Assembly: GCA_017398335.1 (NCBI GenBank)
Contig: JAFQGK010000021.1
Coordinates: forward strand, 27,283 to 91,282
Length of the DNA stretch: 64,000 nt
Direction: 5' to 3'
DNA from: Bacteroidales bacterium
GTDB lineage: Bacteria > Bacteroidota > Bacteroidia > Bacteroidales > UBA932
The notes under the pieces: model-generated
Seen by the model: the letters and a program-made list of their open reading frames with translations, nothing else
Databases searched by the model: none
Told to the model about the DNA's origin: nothing
Shown here: one piece after another, positions 38,927-47,893 of the stretch
Numbering within the stretch: the first letter of the stretch is position 1
How the letters are laid out: every line of letters begins with the position of its first letter
Translations under genes and position numbers: made by a program

Positions 38927-39529
38927 TTATACAAGTCCGGAGAATCCCATGAATGCCATTGCAAGGATACCGGCAGTCACGAGTGCGATCGGAATACCTT
39001 TGAATGCTTTAGGAACGTCGTTCAGCGAGAGCTGTTCGCGGAGTCCTGCAAAGAGGACCATTGCAAGGCCGAAACCGAGTGAAGTCGCGAATGCATAGAC
39101 TGTAGCTTCGCCAAGATTGAACATTCCGTTTGCAGCGGCAGCGAAAGGTGATGACTTCTGTACAACGGTAAGAGCCACACCAAGCACAGCACAGTTTGTA
39201 GTAATGAGCGGAAGGAATATTCCCAGGGCCGAATACAGCGACGGACTGATCTTCTTGAGCACGATCTCTACCATCTGCACCAGAGCTGCAATCACCAGAA
39301 TGAATGATATGGTCTGAAGGAACTCAAGTCCGAAAGCTGCAAGAAGCATATTCAGAAGGTAGGTCACGACTGTTGCCAGAGTGATGACGAAGCATACGGC
39401 CATGGACATGCCGGCAGCTGTGCTCAACTTGTTTGATACACCAAGGAAAGGACAGATTCCGAGGAACTGCGACAACAGGATATTATTTACAAATATCGCT
39501 GAGATGATGATAAGTATATATTCTACCAT
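38927..39529 (-). CDS. rnfA: Rnf complex subunit A (ion-translocating membrane subunit)
   Basis: A 200-residue protein with six membrane helices. It has [18 protein letters not shown] near the start and [12 protein letters not shown] in the middle, the paired half-helix motifs with membrane-embedded cysteines seen in RnfA/NqrE. RnfA and RnfE are inverted paralogues that hold an intramembrane iron-sulphur centre. It is the last gene of the leftward rnfBCDGEA cluster, before the terminator. Confidence 0.94.
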   Translation of the reverse strand: MVEYILIIISAIFVNNILLSQFLGICPFLGVSNKLSTAAGMSMAVCFVITLATVVTYLLNMLLAAFGLEFLQTISFILVIAALVQMVEIVLKKISPSLYSALGIFLPLITTNCAVLGVALTVVQKSSPFAAAANGMFNLGEATVYAFATSLGFGLAMVLFAGLREQLSLNDVPKAFKGIPIALVTAGILAMAFMGFSGLV

Positions 39530-39550
39530 AACAATTTCTCCTATAATTGA

Positions 39551-40156
39551 TTACTCTGCCTTTTTTGAAGTAAGTTTCTTGAAGATTACGATGAGGTAAC
39601 CCAATGCAAGGAACGCTCCCGGAGCCAGTACGAAAGCGAGGATACCGTCACCCTCGATGAACTTGAATCCGAATGCCGAGCCGCTGCCGAGGATCTCACG
39701 GACAAGACCGAGGACTGTAAGCGAGCATGTGAATCCGAGTCCTATGCCGAGACCGTCAAGAGCGGAATCCAGAACTCCGTTCTTATTTGCGAATGCCTCA
39801 GCTCGTCCAAGAACGATACAGTTCACCACGATGAGAGGGATGAACAGTCCGAGGGTCTCATAGATATCAGGGACATATGCCTGCATCACAAACTGAAGCA
39901 GTGTCACGAATGTCGCGATGATAACGATGTATGAGGGGATACGGACCTTGTCCGGAATATACGGAGCTGTAAGCGAGATGGCCATATTGGACAATACAAG
40001 GACGAACAGTGTTGCAAGTCCCATACTCATACCGTTGATGGCCGAAGTGGTTGTTGCCAATGTAGGACACATACCTAAAAGGAGAACGAAAGTCGGGTTC
40101 TCTTTGATAAGGCCTTTAGTTATAAGTTGAAATTTTCCCATTTTCTGTTCCTCCAT
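39551..40156 (-). CDS. rnfE: Rnf complex subunit E (ion-translocating membrane subunit)
   Basis: A 201-residue membrane protein: GLIKENPTFVLLLGMCPTLATT near the N-terminus and LIVVNCIVLGRAEAFA in the middle, the RnfE/NqrD forms of the motifs in RnfA. Its start overlaps the rnfG stop by one base. Met6 is an alternative start. Confidence 0.94.
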   Translation of the reverse strand: MEEQKMGKFQLITKGLIKENPTFVLLLGMCPTLATTTSAINGMSMGLATLFVLVLSNMAISLTAPYIPDKVRIPSYIVIIATFVTLLQFVMQAYVPDIYETLGLFIPLIVVNCIVLGRAEAFANKNGVLDSALDGLGIGLGFTCSLTVLGLVREILGSGSAFGFKFIEGDGILAFVLAPGAFLALGYLIVIFKKLTSKKAE

Positions 40157-40806
40157 TATTTAGATGTCTCGACTTCGCTTGATTCTGCAGAGGCATCCTC
40201 CGGAGACGGTGATGCGCCTGTTGCACTGTCAAGAAGCATTGGAGTGCCGGCGATTGCACAAAGTACATTTGTAGCAACTGCAAGACCTTCAGCATATGCT
40301 CGCGAAGTGATGGTTGAAGCTGTTATGGCATCGACATCTCCGCCATCCTTCTTTACAGAAAGCTTCTTCTCTGCAGGATTCCATCCCTTGAACTGCTCTG
40401 AGAAAGCCGGCTCTACGCATTTCGCACCAAGACCTGGAGTCTCGGCCTGCGAGAGAACCTTTGTATTCCAGATTATTCCGTTCTTGTCGAAACCGACCTT
40501 GATGATGATAGGACCACCGAAGCCGACAGGAATTACATTGATTGCGCATCCTACCACTTCACCCTTCTCATCGTAGGCGAGGTTGTAGGTGTAGGTGCCG
40601 CCGTTGTACTCCACAGTCCTTTCTTCTTCGATAGTGACTGCAGTTTCGGGAAGCACTTCCTTGATTGCCGCCTCATTCTTAGCCTTTGCCGCAGCATCGA
40701 TAGGCCCCTTTGTGAGAGCATATACGCCGGCAAGCAGTCCTGAGCACACCAGACAGATGGCCAGAAGGCAGACAGTCATATTCTTGAATGTTGATTTTAC
40801 AGCCAT
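40156..40806 (-). CDS. rnfG: Rnf complex subunit G (FMN-binding)
   Basis: A 216-residue protein with one N-terminal membrane helix (about 8-30) and a periplasmic FMN-binding domain. The covalent flavin site is DAITASTITSRA with Thr165 in place of the classical SGATxTS threonine. A C-terminal Ser/Glu-rich tail (about 195-216) is non-conserved. It passes electrons within the Rnf complex. Four-base-scale spacing to rnfD upstream. Confidence 0.93.
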   Translation of the reverse strand: MAVKSTFKNMTVCLLAICLVCSGLLAGVYALTKGPIDAAAKAKNEAAIKEVLPETAVTIEEERTVEYNGGTYTYNLAYDEKGEVVGCAINVIPVGFGGPIIIKVGFDKNGIIWNTKVLSQAETPGLGAKCVEPAFSEQFKGWNPAEKKLSVKKDGGDVDAITASTITSRAYAEGLAVATNVLCAIAGTPMLLDSATGASPSPEDASAESSEVETSK

Positions 40807-40809
40807 ATC

Positions 40810-41775
40810 CTACCTCCCGTATTTCTTTGTGTGACACCACTTGTTGATGAGCGGAACCACAGAGTTCATGATAAGGATTGCGAATGACACACCCTCCGGA
40901 TATGCTCCGAAGTAACGGATGAGCATTGTAATGAGACCGATGCCGACACCGAAGATCACACCACCCCAGTTGCTCATAGGTGAGGTCACATAGTCGGTAG
41001 CCATGAAGATGGAACCGAGGAGGAGACCACCTGTGAGAAGGTTGAAGAGAGGATCGGTGTACTCAGCCGGATTGATTGCCCAGAATATGCCTGAGAATAC
41101 CGCTACGGTAGCAAGGATCGAAAGGGTGATGTATGGTCTGATTACCCTGCGGATAAGGAGATATGCAAATCCGAGAAGGAGTGCGATTGCCGAAAGCTCT
41201 CCGGCAGAACCTCCGATGTTGAAGAAGAGCATATCCATGTAGTCGAGACCTTCGACAGCTGCAACTCCGCCTTCCTTGGCGATGCCCAGAGGTGTCGCTC
41301 CGGTGTAGCCGTCAGCAAGAGCATTGCAGATGAAGCCCTGAGGCTTTGTCCAGTCTGTCATATAGGTAGGGAACGAGATCAGAAGGAATACACGTCCCAC
41401 GATTGCAGGGTTGAAAAGGTTCTGTCCAAGACCTCCGAAAGTCATTTTTGCGACTCCGATGGCAACGACAGCACCGATGAACACAACCCACCAAGGAGTA
41501 GTGGCTGGAAGGTTGAGGGCAAGAAGCACACCTGTGATGACTGCAGACCAGTCACCGATGGTGCAGGCTCCCTTGAGGAGATATTTTGTGATAAGGTACT
41601 CCAGCAGTACGCATGAAGCCACGCTCACTCCGAGCACGAGGAGCTCTGACCATCCATAGAAGAGGACAGAGACAACCACTGCAGGAAGCAGAGCTATCAC
41701 GACGTCGCGCATCAAAGACTTGGTTGAGGTCTTTGTGTGGAGATGCGGTGACGGTGAAACCAATAGTTTATCCAT
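40810..41775 (-). CDS. rnfD: Rnf complex subunit D (FMN-binding membrane subunit)
   Basis: A 321-residue polytopic membrane protein. MLVSPSPHLHT-like N-terminus (LLVSPSPHLHTK), QNLFNPAIVGRVFLLISFP, and the covalent FMN motif YTGATPLGIAK with Thr161. Together with RnfG it carries flavins for electron and ion transfer. A 114-bp gap holding an inverted-repeat element separates it from rnfC, while every other rnf gap is 21 bp or less. Confidence 0.94.
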   Translation of the reverse strand: MDKLLVSPSPHLHTKTSTKSLMRDVVIALLPAVVVSVLFYGWSELLVLGVSVASCVLLEYLITKYLLKGACTIGDWSAVITGVLLALNLPATTPWWVVFIGAVVAIGVAKMTFGGLGQNLFNPAIVGRVFLLISFPTYMTDWTKPQGFICNALADGYTGATPLGIAKEGGVAAVEGLDYMDMLFFNIGGSAGELSAIALLLGFAYLLIRRVIRPYITLSILATVAVFSGIFWAINPAEYTDPLFNLLTGGLLLGSIFMATDYVTSPMSNWGGVIFGVGIGLITMLIRYFGAYPEGVSFAILIMNSVVPLINKWCHTKKYGR

Positions 41776-41804
41776 ATCTTTACTTTAATTAGTTATCGAT
41801 TTAG

Positions 41805-41909
41805 GAGGCAGGGGACAAAGGTAAAAACCGTGGCCGCCCATGGCCTCGTGAATGGGAGGGGCCCACCGCAGGTGGGAGGGATTTAGTTTTTACCTTTGTC
41901 CCCTGCCTC
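41805..41909. repeat. MITE-like element with perfect 24-bp inverted ends between rnfC and rnfD
   Basis: The arm at 41805-41828 (starts GAGGCAGGGGACAAAG) and the arm at 41886-41909 (ends GTCCCCTGCCTC) are perfect 24-bp inverse complements around a 57-bp centre. The centre contains smaller palindromes, GGCC-GCCCAT-GGCC and CCCACC-GCA-GGTGGG. Each arm contains CAAAGGTA/TACCTTTG, a consensus -7 box pointing outward: 41816-41823 toward rnfD and 41891-41898 into rnfC antisense. The right arm encodes the last residues (GRGQR) and stop of RnfC. No target duplication was recognised. It may be a small non-autonomous mobile element, a folded RNA that alters operon expression, or both. Confidence 0.75.
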
Positions 41910-43251
41910 TTATAATCTTGATGACGTCGCCCTTTGCCAGACGGATGATGTCAAGAAGAGGAATGTTGGCAGGACAGCTGTAAAGGCAGCATCCGCACTC
42001 GATACAATCCTGTATCGCATTCTCTTCAAGTTCGTCCATCATGCTGTTGCGTGCATATTTCTGGAGCAGGAATGGTTCAAGTCCCATAGGACAAGCCTCT
42101 GCACATTTTCCGCAGCGGATACAAGCTGATTCGACGCCACGTACCGTCTGCTCTGCAGTAAGATAAAGGAGTGATGATGATCCTTTGACAGTAGTCGCAT
42201 CCATGTTGGCGATCGCCTTACCCATCATAGGACCTCCGCTGATGATCTTTGCTGCCTCAGCAGGCACGCCGCCTGCAACCTCTGCAATATATGAAAGCGG
42301 CATACCGATACGGAACTTGTAGTTATGCTGCTTCTCCATAGGAAGACAGTCTCCTGTGATTGTCATCACATTGGTAATCAGAGGAATATTCTTCTGGACT
42401 GCCTCATATACAGCAAGAGATGTAGCTACGTTCTGAACTACTGCACCCACGTCGATAGGAAGTCCCATAGACTTTACCTGACGGCCCATCACAGCATCGA
42501 TCAGCTGTTTCTCACCGCCCTGCGGATATTTCTTCTTGAGAGTCATTACAGAGATGCCTTCGTAGCCCTTTGCTGTTGACTGGAGCTCCGCCACGGCAGC
42601 CGTCATCGCCTTGATGGCCTCAGGCTTGTTCTCCTCGATGCCGATCACTGCAGGGCATCCGCCGAGAACCTGCTTCATGATAGCGGCTCCGACAACGATC
42701 TCCTTGCTTCTCTCGAGCATGATGCGGTAGTCTGAAGTAAGATATGGCTCACATTCCGCACCGTTCAGGATGAGGCAGTCGGCCTTCTTGCCAGGAGGCG
42801 GGCAAAGCTTCACGTGGGCAGGGAATGTAGCACCTCCTAGACCTACTACTCCGCACATCTTGATCTTATCGAGAATTGCCTTGTTGTCCTCTGGGATCGC
42901 TGTCACAAGTGTGTCTGTAAGGTCCACACCCTCTATCCACTCATCACCCTCCACATCAATCTCGATGTGTGTCATATTGTTTCCTGCGAGGTCCTTGCGA
43001 GGTCCTACAGACTTCACTGTACCTGAAACCGATGAATGTACATATGCGGAAATGAATCCGGCTGGCTCTGCGATCACCTGACCGACCTTGACCTGGTCAC
43101 CGGCCTTTACAATCGGAGTTGCCGGCGCACCAAGATGCTGTGCAACTGAAATGAAAACCTTCGAAGGAACAGGAAGCACTTCGATCTTGCAGTCCTTGGA
43201 GATCTTGCTGTCGCTTGGGTGGATACCACCTATTGAAAATGTCTTCATCAT
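41890..43251 (-). CDS. rnfC: Rnf complex subunit C (NADH/ferredoxin-side iron-sulphur flavoprotein)
   Basis: A 453-residue protein. It starts KTFSIGGIHPSDSKI, has a Rossmann-like GLGGATFPAHVK and NGAECEPYLTSDYRIM (FMN/NADH site as in complex I 51-kDa proteins), and ends with two [4Fe-4S] motifs, CIRCGKCAEACP and CIECGCCLYSCP. It takes electrons between NADH and the complex. The last five codons and stop lie inside an inverted-repeat arm. Confidence 0.95.
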   Translation of the reverse strand: MMKTFSIGGIHPSDSKISKDCKIEVLPVPSKVFISVAQHLGAPATPIVKAGDQVKVGQVIAEPAGFISAYVHSSVSGTVKSVGPRKDLAGNNMTHIEIDVEGDEWIEGVDLTDTLVTAIPEDNKAILDKIKMCGVVGLGGATFPAHVKLCPPPGKKADCLILNGAECEPYLTSDYRIMLERSKEIVVGAAIMKQVLGGCPAVIGIEENKPEAIKAMTAAVAELQSTAKGYEGISVMTLKKKYPQGGEKQLIDAVMGRQVKSMGLPIDVGAVVQNVATSLAVYEAVQKNIPLITNVMTITGDCLPMEKQHNYKFRIGMPLSYIAEVAGGVPAEAAKIISGGPMMGKAIANMDATTVKGSSSLLYLTAEQTVRGVESACIRCGKCAEACPMGLEPFLLQKYARNSMMDELEENAIQDCIECGCCLYSCPANIPLLDIIRLAKGDVIKIIRGRGQR

Positions 43252-43255
43252 AGTA

Positions 43256-44209
43256 CTATTCCTCCTTTTTTACAGATTTCTCCACTACGGCTGCGCCTTC
43301 GGTCGAAATGACAGGTCTGGCTGCGCCTTCGGTTGATGCGGCTGGTCTAGGTGCTGCTCCTTCAGCAGGGGCTGCCGGCTTTGGCTTGATTACAGGGAAG
43401 TTCACTGCGTGGATGGCACCTGTAGGACATTCTGCTACACATTTCTTGCAAAGCTTGCACTTTGCGAAATCGATGTATGCTATATTGTTTTCCACAGTGA
43501 TTGCATCGAATGCGCAAACCTTGGCGCATTTTCCACACCCTATGCAGGCAGCCTTGCAGGCCTTGCGCGCTACGGCACCCTTATCCTTGTTCACGCAGGA
43601 TACGAATACACGCATATTCCTGCGGCCCTTGTTGCGGAGCTCGATGATCGCCTTAGGACATGCCTTCACGCAAGCACCGCAGGCAGTACATTTCTCTTCG
43701 TCAACTACAGGAAGGCCGGTTGCCGGGTCCATTGATATGGCACCGAACTGGCATGCGGCAACGCAGTCGCCACATCCGAGACATCCGAAAGAACATCCTG
43801 TGTCACCGCTGTAGAGAGCAGCTTTTACACGACATGACTGATATCCTCCATACTCGTTTGTGCGAGGACGGTTTTCGCAACTTCCGTTACAACGTACAAC
43901 AGCAACCATAGGTTCCTTTGCTGCAACTTCGCGACCCAGGACGGCAGCAACCTTCTGCATCACATCATTGCCTCCGACGGGACAGAAGCATTTGTCCATA
44001 TCTTCAGACTCAACGCAGAACTGGGCGAAGGCGCGGCAGCCTGCCTGTCCGCAGCCGCCGCAGTTGGCTCCAGGCAATTCCTTCTCCACGTCGTCGATTC
44101 TCGGATCCTCCTCTACTTTGAACTTTTCAGCCACAACATAGAGGACTATCGCGAGAGCCGCACCAAGAATAGTGAGGATTGCAATGGTCCAGATAATAGT
44201 TTGTGTCAT
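43256..44209 (-). CDS. rnfB: Rnf complex subunit B (ferredoxin-type)
   Basis: A 317-residue protein: membrane anchor (about 4-26), the [13 protein letters not shown] cluster domain, then several ferredoxin motifs ([60 protein letters not shown]). It receives electrons from or gives them to soluble ferredoxin. After the last cluster comes an odd tail of about 40 residues rich in Ala, Pro, Glu and Thr with repeated STEGAA ([20 protein letters not shown]), coded by a dispersed-type repeat at 43274-43312. Confidence 0.94.
   Translation of the reverse strand: MTQTIIWTIAILTILGAALAIVLYVVAEKFKVEEDPRIDDVEKELPGANCGGCGQAGCRAFAQFCVESEDMDKCFCPVGGNDVMQKVAAVLGREVAAKEPMVAVVRCNGSCENRPRTNEYGGYQSCRVKAALYSGDTGCSFGCLGCGDCVAACQFGAISMDPATGLPVVDEEKCTACGACVKACPKAIIELRNKGRRNMRVFVSCVNKDKGAVARKACKAACIGCGKCAKVCAFDAITVENNIAYIDFAKCKLCKKCVAECPTGAIHAVNFPVIKPKPAAPAEGAAPRPAASTEGAARPVISTEGAAVVEKSVKKEE
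43274..43345. repeat. Dispersed repeat captured in the 3' coding end of rnfB
   Basis: At 43274-43312 the plus strand begins AGATTTCTCCACTACGGC and ends TTCGGTCGAAATGAC, a form I recognise as a repetitive intergenic element of Bacteroidota genomes. A second shorter copy sharing TGGCTGCGCCTTCGGT follows at about 43317-43335. Both are read in frame by rnfB as STEGAA-containing residues. Recognition of the family is from memory; the internal duplication is directly visible. Confidence 0.6.
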
Positions 44210-44213
44210 ATTC

Positions 44214-44627
44214 TTATTTTATATAAAATGTAAATTCATTTTTCAATCTGTCTCTGAAAATCCAGATTATGAAGTAATATACACCTACGCCTGCAATGGC
44301 AGCAAGGCCTCTTAGGGCTTCATTTTCAAAAATTCCCGACAAAGATAATATTAAAATCATCAAAACCGCTAAAGGAATCACATATGAAATCCATACAGCC
44401 TTGAGGCCCATGGTCATCTTGGTGCAGATCTCGACTTCATCGCCGACCTGATGGGTTGCATACGGGTCCGTAGGCAGCATGATGATCTTTTCCTGCTCTT
44501 CCGACATTCCGCACAGGCCTTTGGCGTGGCATGATGAACATGCGGAACTGGCAATGATCTCCACTGTGGTGAAGTCCGGGGTTATTTCAGTAATCTTGCC
44601 TTTATGGGTTATTTCGTTCTTTTTCAT
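44214..44627 (-). CDS. RseC/SoxR-reducing-type membrane protein
   Basis: A 137-residue protein: a cytoplasmic N-terminal domain with cysteines [15 protein letters not shown] (RseC signature) and two membrane helices (about 78-97 and 105-122). RseC-like proteins are often joined to rnf genes and help reduce SoxR or assemble Rnf; here it is 4 bp before rnfB, and a direct link to the Rnf complex is the likeliest role. The specific target is unknown in Bacteroidota. Confidence 0.88.
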   Translation of the reverse strand: MKKNEITHKGKITEITPDFTTVEIIASSACSSCHAKGLCGMSEEQEKIIMLPTDPYATHQVGDEVEICTKMTMGLKAVWISYVIPLAVLMILILSLSGIFENEALRGLAAIAGVGVYYFIIWIFRDRLKNEFTFYIK

Positions 44628-44651
44628 AATTCCTGTTTCAGTTTTGCTGCA

Positions 44652-45542
44652 TTACCGGCGGCGACCGGTATTTTCTTTTTCAATCAGGGACGAAAACGGA
44701 TATTTCAGTCCTGAATATCCGCTCATACGGCCGGATGCCGTACCGACCAGTATCGGAGCCTCGAAATATACAGGGACCCTGTTCTCGTCATCGGATATCC
44801 ATATCATCATATCCTCTTCGCCTGTAAATACTTCGCCAGCGAGCAGCTTGGCTGCGAAGCGTATGGTCTTTACCGTTCCAAGCCCCTTGACTTTTATGGT
44901 TTCCGGACCATAGAAAATGAAATATACGTTATATATGTTGTCATCAATCGCGAATGTCATGGGGTATCTGCGGCCTGGCTCCACTTTCTCCATATCGATG
45001 TTCCTGGCGAAGAAGAATAATGACGGAAGATCGAAAGTGCAAGGGGACAGAGGCAACTCCATATTCCGCTGTCCGCTGCTGGATGAATAGACATCAGCTA
45101 TAATATGAGGATTTGCGGCCTCCCAATCGTATATGTATGTGTTCTTGGCTACGTACTTCCCCTCAAATGTATCACGGGTGAACTTCAATGGTCTGAGTCC
45201 GTCAACAGTAAACCACGACTTGAAATCTTCCCTGACTTTGAAGAAAAGATCATACATGCGGGTTGTCTTGCCATATACGGAACAGAGAAATGATTTCTCC
45301 CCGTTGAATCTGAGTGTGTCGAGCTTTACTGTTGCACTTCCTACGTCAGAGTTTATCATTCCCCAGCTGTAGTGCATTGTAAAGTCCATCCTTTCCCCAG
45401 CCTGGAAGGCCAGACCGGTTCTTGAAATGTCCTTTACCGGGACACATGAAGCCGCTAATCTTACAGAATCCTCCTGTGCGCGCATTGTAAATGAATTTGC
45501 AAGCGTACACAGGAGGATAAGTATTCCTGTAATAATAGTCAT
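44652..45542 (-). CDS. DUF3108 domain exported protein
   Basis: A 296-residue protein with a signal peptide (residues 1 to about 22, ending MRAQ). The rest is mostly beta strands in the DUF3108 pattern: FQAGERMDFTMHYSWGMINSDVGSATV, VYGKTTRMYDLFFKVREDFKSWF, and PVYFEAPILVGTASGRMSGYSG. It is probably a periplasmic or outer-membrane-associated beta-structure protein. Its function is not known. It lies 10 bp after dnaB and 24 bp before the RseC-like gene. Confidence 0.8.
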   Translation of the reverse strand: MTIITGILILLCTLANSFTMRAQEDSVRLAASCVPVKDISRTGLAFQAGERMDFTMHYSWGMINSDVGSATVKLDTLRFNGEKSFLCSVYGKTTRMYDLFFKVREDFKSWFTVDGLRPLKFTRDTFEGKYVAKNTYIYDWEAANPHIIADVYSSSSGQRNMELPLSPCTFDLPSLFFFARNIDMEKVEPGRRYPMTFAIDDNIYNVYFIFYGPETIKVKGLGTVKTIRFAAKLLAGEVFTGEEDMMIWISDDENRVPVYFEAPILVGTASGRMSGYSGLKYPFSSLIEKENTGRRR

Positions 45543-45552
45543 TCTACGTTTT

Positions 45553-47070
45553 TTACATAAATTCCTGATTGCCTCCGAAGTCGTCTGAACCTCCGATAGA
45601 ACCGATCGGAATATATCCCGGTGGTACAGATGCGGCGTCCAGAGCTGCTGCCTGGCTCATAATGCTGTCCTGTTCATCCACAAACCGTACCTCGTCTGCG
45701 CGGAATCTCATGTCCACATCTGCAATCGCACCGTTTCTGTGCTTGGCGATGATGATCTGAGTCCTTCCTATGTCATCAGGATTGTCAGAAAGTCCCTGAT
45801 AGTCATATCTGTGGATAAAGATCACCATATCAGCATCCTGCTCGATGGAACCGGATTCTCGAAGATCGCTGAGCTGTGGCCTGCGGTTGCTGCCCTGACG
45901 GTTTTCAGACTGACGGGACAACTGGGACAATGCAATGATAGGAACATTGAGTTCTTTTGCTGTCGCCTTCAAAGTACGTGAGATCGCTGCTACTTCCTGC
46001 TCTCGCATTCCACGGAGTTCGGCTGGTCCCTGCATGAGCTGGAGGTAGTCGACCACTATAAGCCTTACACCTTTCTGCTTTACAAGCTTCTTCGCCTTTG
46101 AACGGAACTCCATTACAGGCAGTGATGGAGTATCATCTATATATAGTGGAGCCTTTGAAAGCCTCTTGATCTGTTCTTCCAGCTGGACCCATTCATGCAT
46201 TTCCATTTTGACACCACCCTTGATCTTGTCGGCGCTGAGACGTGTCTCAGAAACCATCATACGCTTTGCAAGCTGGATTGATGGCATTTCAAGTGAGAAG
46301 ATGGCAACAGGCATATTGAAGTCCACTGCTGCATTTCTTGCAAGGTTCAGGACAAACGCTGTCTTTCCGACAGAAGGACGCGCCGCCAGAATGATAAGGT
46401 CCGATGCCTGCCATCCCAGGGTTATCTTATCAACGGAAGGAAAGCCGGAAGGTACTCCGCTTAGACCGCCGTCGAGGTTCTGGAATTTCTGAATGTCGGC
46501 CATCGCGTCATTGATGACCTTTCCGATCTCCTCGACATCCCTTTTTACATTGTTCTGGATTGCTCCGAATATCTTCGTCTGGGCTGTGTCAATCAGGTCG
46601 TCCACATTGATGGACTCGTCATATGATGACTTGAGAATGTCATATGAAGCTGTAATCAGCTCTCTCTGAATGAATTTCTGCTTGAGAATCCTGATGTAAT
46701 ACTCTATATGCGCCGCTGCACCGATCTTCTGTGTAAGATTTACCAGCGCTACGGTTCCTCCGATATTCTCAAGGTTTCCCTGTGACTTCAGTTTCTGTGA
46801 AACGGAAAGAAGGTCAAGAGCTATGTGCTCGTTGTTGAGCGACCTCATAGCCTCGAATATCATTCTATGCTTTTCAGAATAGAAACAACTCGGCGAAAGC
46901 TCTTCCATCGCTTCGTCGAGACAATTTGGTTCAATCAGGAGGGCTCCAAGGACAGCTTCTTCGACATCAAGAGCTTGAGGCGGTCTGTTTCCCATCTCAA
47001 GCCCTAAGGTGTCAAGATTGACTGTCTGGTTCTTTCTTCTGACTGATTTTCTTTTACCTTCTTCAGCCAT
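45553..47070 (-). CDS. dnaB: Replicative DNA helicase DnaB
   Basis: A 505-residue helicase. The N-terminal domain starts PQALDVEEAVLGALL; the RecA-like motor has Walker A ARPSVGKTA (about 230-238), a Walker B LIVVDYLQLM and QLSRQSENR, and ends with the DVDMRFRADEVRFVD arginine-finger region. No intein is present. The hexamer unwinds DNA at the fork. It is placed inside a leftward run between a zinc-ribbon protein and a DUF3108 protein. Confidence 0.96.
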   Translation of the reverse strand: MAEEGKRKSVRRKNQTVNLDTLGLEMGNRPPQALDVEEAVLGALLIEPNCLDEAMEELSPSCFYSEKHRMIFEAMRSLNNEHIALDLLSVSQKLKSQGNLENIGGTVALVNLTQKIGAAAHIEYYIRILKQKFIQRELITASYDILKSSYDESINVDDLIDTAQTKIFGAIQNNVKRDVEEIGKVINDAMADIQKFQNLDGGLSGVPSGFPSVDKITLGWQASDLIILAARPSVGKTAFVLNLARNAAVDFNMPVAIFSLEMPSIQLAKRMMVSETRLSADKIKGGVKMEMHEWVQLEEQIKRLSKAPLYIDDTPSLPVMEFRSKAKKLVKQKGVRLIVVDYLQLMQGPAELRGMREQEVAAISRTLKATAKELNVPIIALSQLSRQSENRQGSNRRPQLSDLRESGSIEQDADMVIFIHRYDYQGLSDNPDDIGRTQIIIAKHRNGAIADVDMRFRADEVRFVDEQDSIMSQAAALDAASVPPGYIPIGSIGGSDDFGGNQEFM

Positions 47071-47078
47071 AGACCGGA

Positions 47079-47888
47079 TTATTCGAAATCAGGATTTACA
47101 AGTATCCTTCCGCAGTACTCGCAGATGATCATCTTCTTGTTGGATGCGATATCGATGAGTCTCTGAGGTGAGATTGTGTTGAAGCAACCTCCGCAAGAGT
47201 CCCCGTTGAATACGGACACAACTGCAAGATGATTGTTGCAGCTCTGTCTGATGCGGTTGTATGCGCTCATTGTTCTTGCATCGATCTTCTCTGCGCATGC
47301 ATCTCTGTTCTCACGAAGTTTTTCCTCTTCTACTGATGTAGACTCAACGATAGTGGCAAGTTCATCCTTCTTTGCCTTGAGGTCGTCGTTTCTTACAGAT
47401 ATCTTCTCCTTTACAACCTCGAGTTCTGTCTTCTTGTCAAGAATGCGCTCCTTGGTCTCGGAGATGTTCTTCTCGGCAATCTGCCTGAGGAGTCCCTGAT
47501 TCTCGATCTCTTTGTTGAGAGAGTCATACTCGCGGCTGTTGGCTACATTCTCTATCTGTGACTTGTACTTTTCGATCTGAGCGTCACATTCAGCTATTCC
47601 GATCTTGTTGTCGGCAACTGACTTGTTGTACTCGTCGATAAGGTCAGAGATGCGGGCTGCCTTTGCCTTGAGGTCAGCAATCTCGTTCTCAAGGTTCTCT
47701 ACTTCCCTAGGAAGCTCTCCTCTGAGCTGGTGAATCTTGTCGATTGCAGTGTCTGCCTGCTGAAGCACATAAAGAGTCTTGAGCTTCTCGGCAACGCTCA
47801 GATCAGAGTCCGCAAAGTTCTTCTGAATTGATACGAAGGTCTCTCTCTGGTCAATCGGAGTTTCGATTTTCTTTGTCTTTTTAGCCAT
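47079..47888 (-). CDS. Coiled-coil zinc-ribbon protein (C4-type, CdsZ-like)
   Basis: A 269-residue protein. About residues 30-205 form a long Glu/Lys-rich coiled coil; the C-terminus is a zinc ribbon with CGGCFN and CEYCGR (four cysteines), preceded by NHLAVVSVFNGDSCGG. This is the plan of the zf-RING_7 family, whose members include Chlamydia CdsZ. Its role is not established; nucleic-acid binding or scaffolding is possible. It lies 5 bp after the Nif3-like gene. Confidence 0.85.
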   Translation of the reverse strand: MAKKTKKIETPIDQRETFVSIQKNFADSDLSVAEKLKTLYVLQQADTAIDKIHQLRGELPREVENLENEIADLKAKAARISDLIDEYNKSVADNKIGIAECDAQIEKYKSQIENVANSREYDSLNKEIENQGLLRQIAEKNISETKERILDKKTELEVVKEKISVRNDDLKAKKDELATIVESTSVEEEKLRENRDACAEKIDARTMSAYNRIRQSCNNHLAVVSVFNGDSCGGCFNTISPQRLIDIASNKKMIICEYCGRILVNPDFE

Positions 47889-47893
47889 ATCGC

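Noticed and set aside
41805-41909. Ordinary intrinsic terminator for rnfBC
   Set aside because: The arms are separated by 57 bp with internal palindromes, the right arm lies in the rnfC coding end and no T tract follows, so a simple terminator is a poor description.
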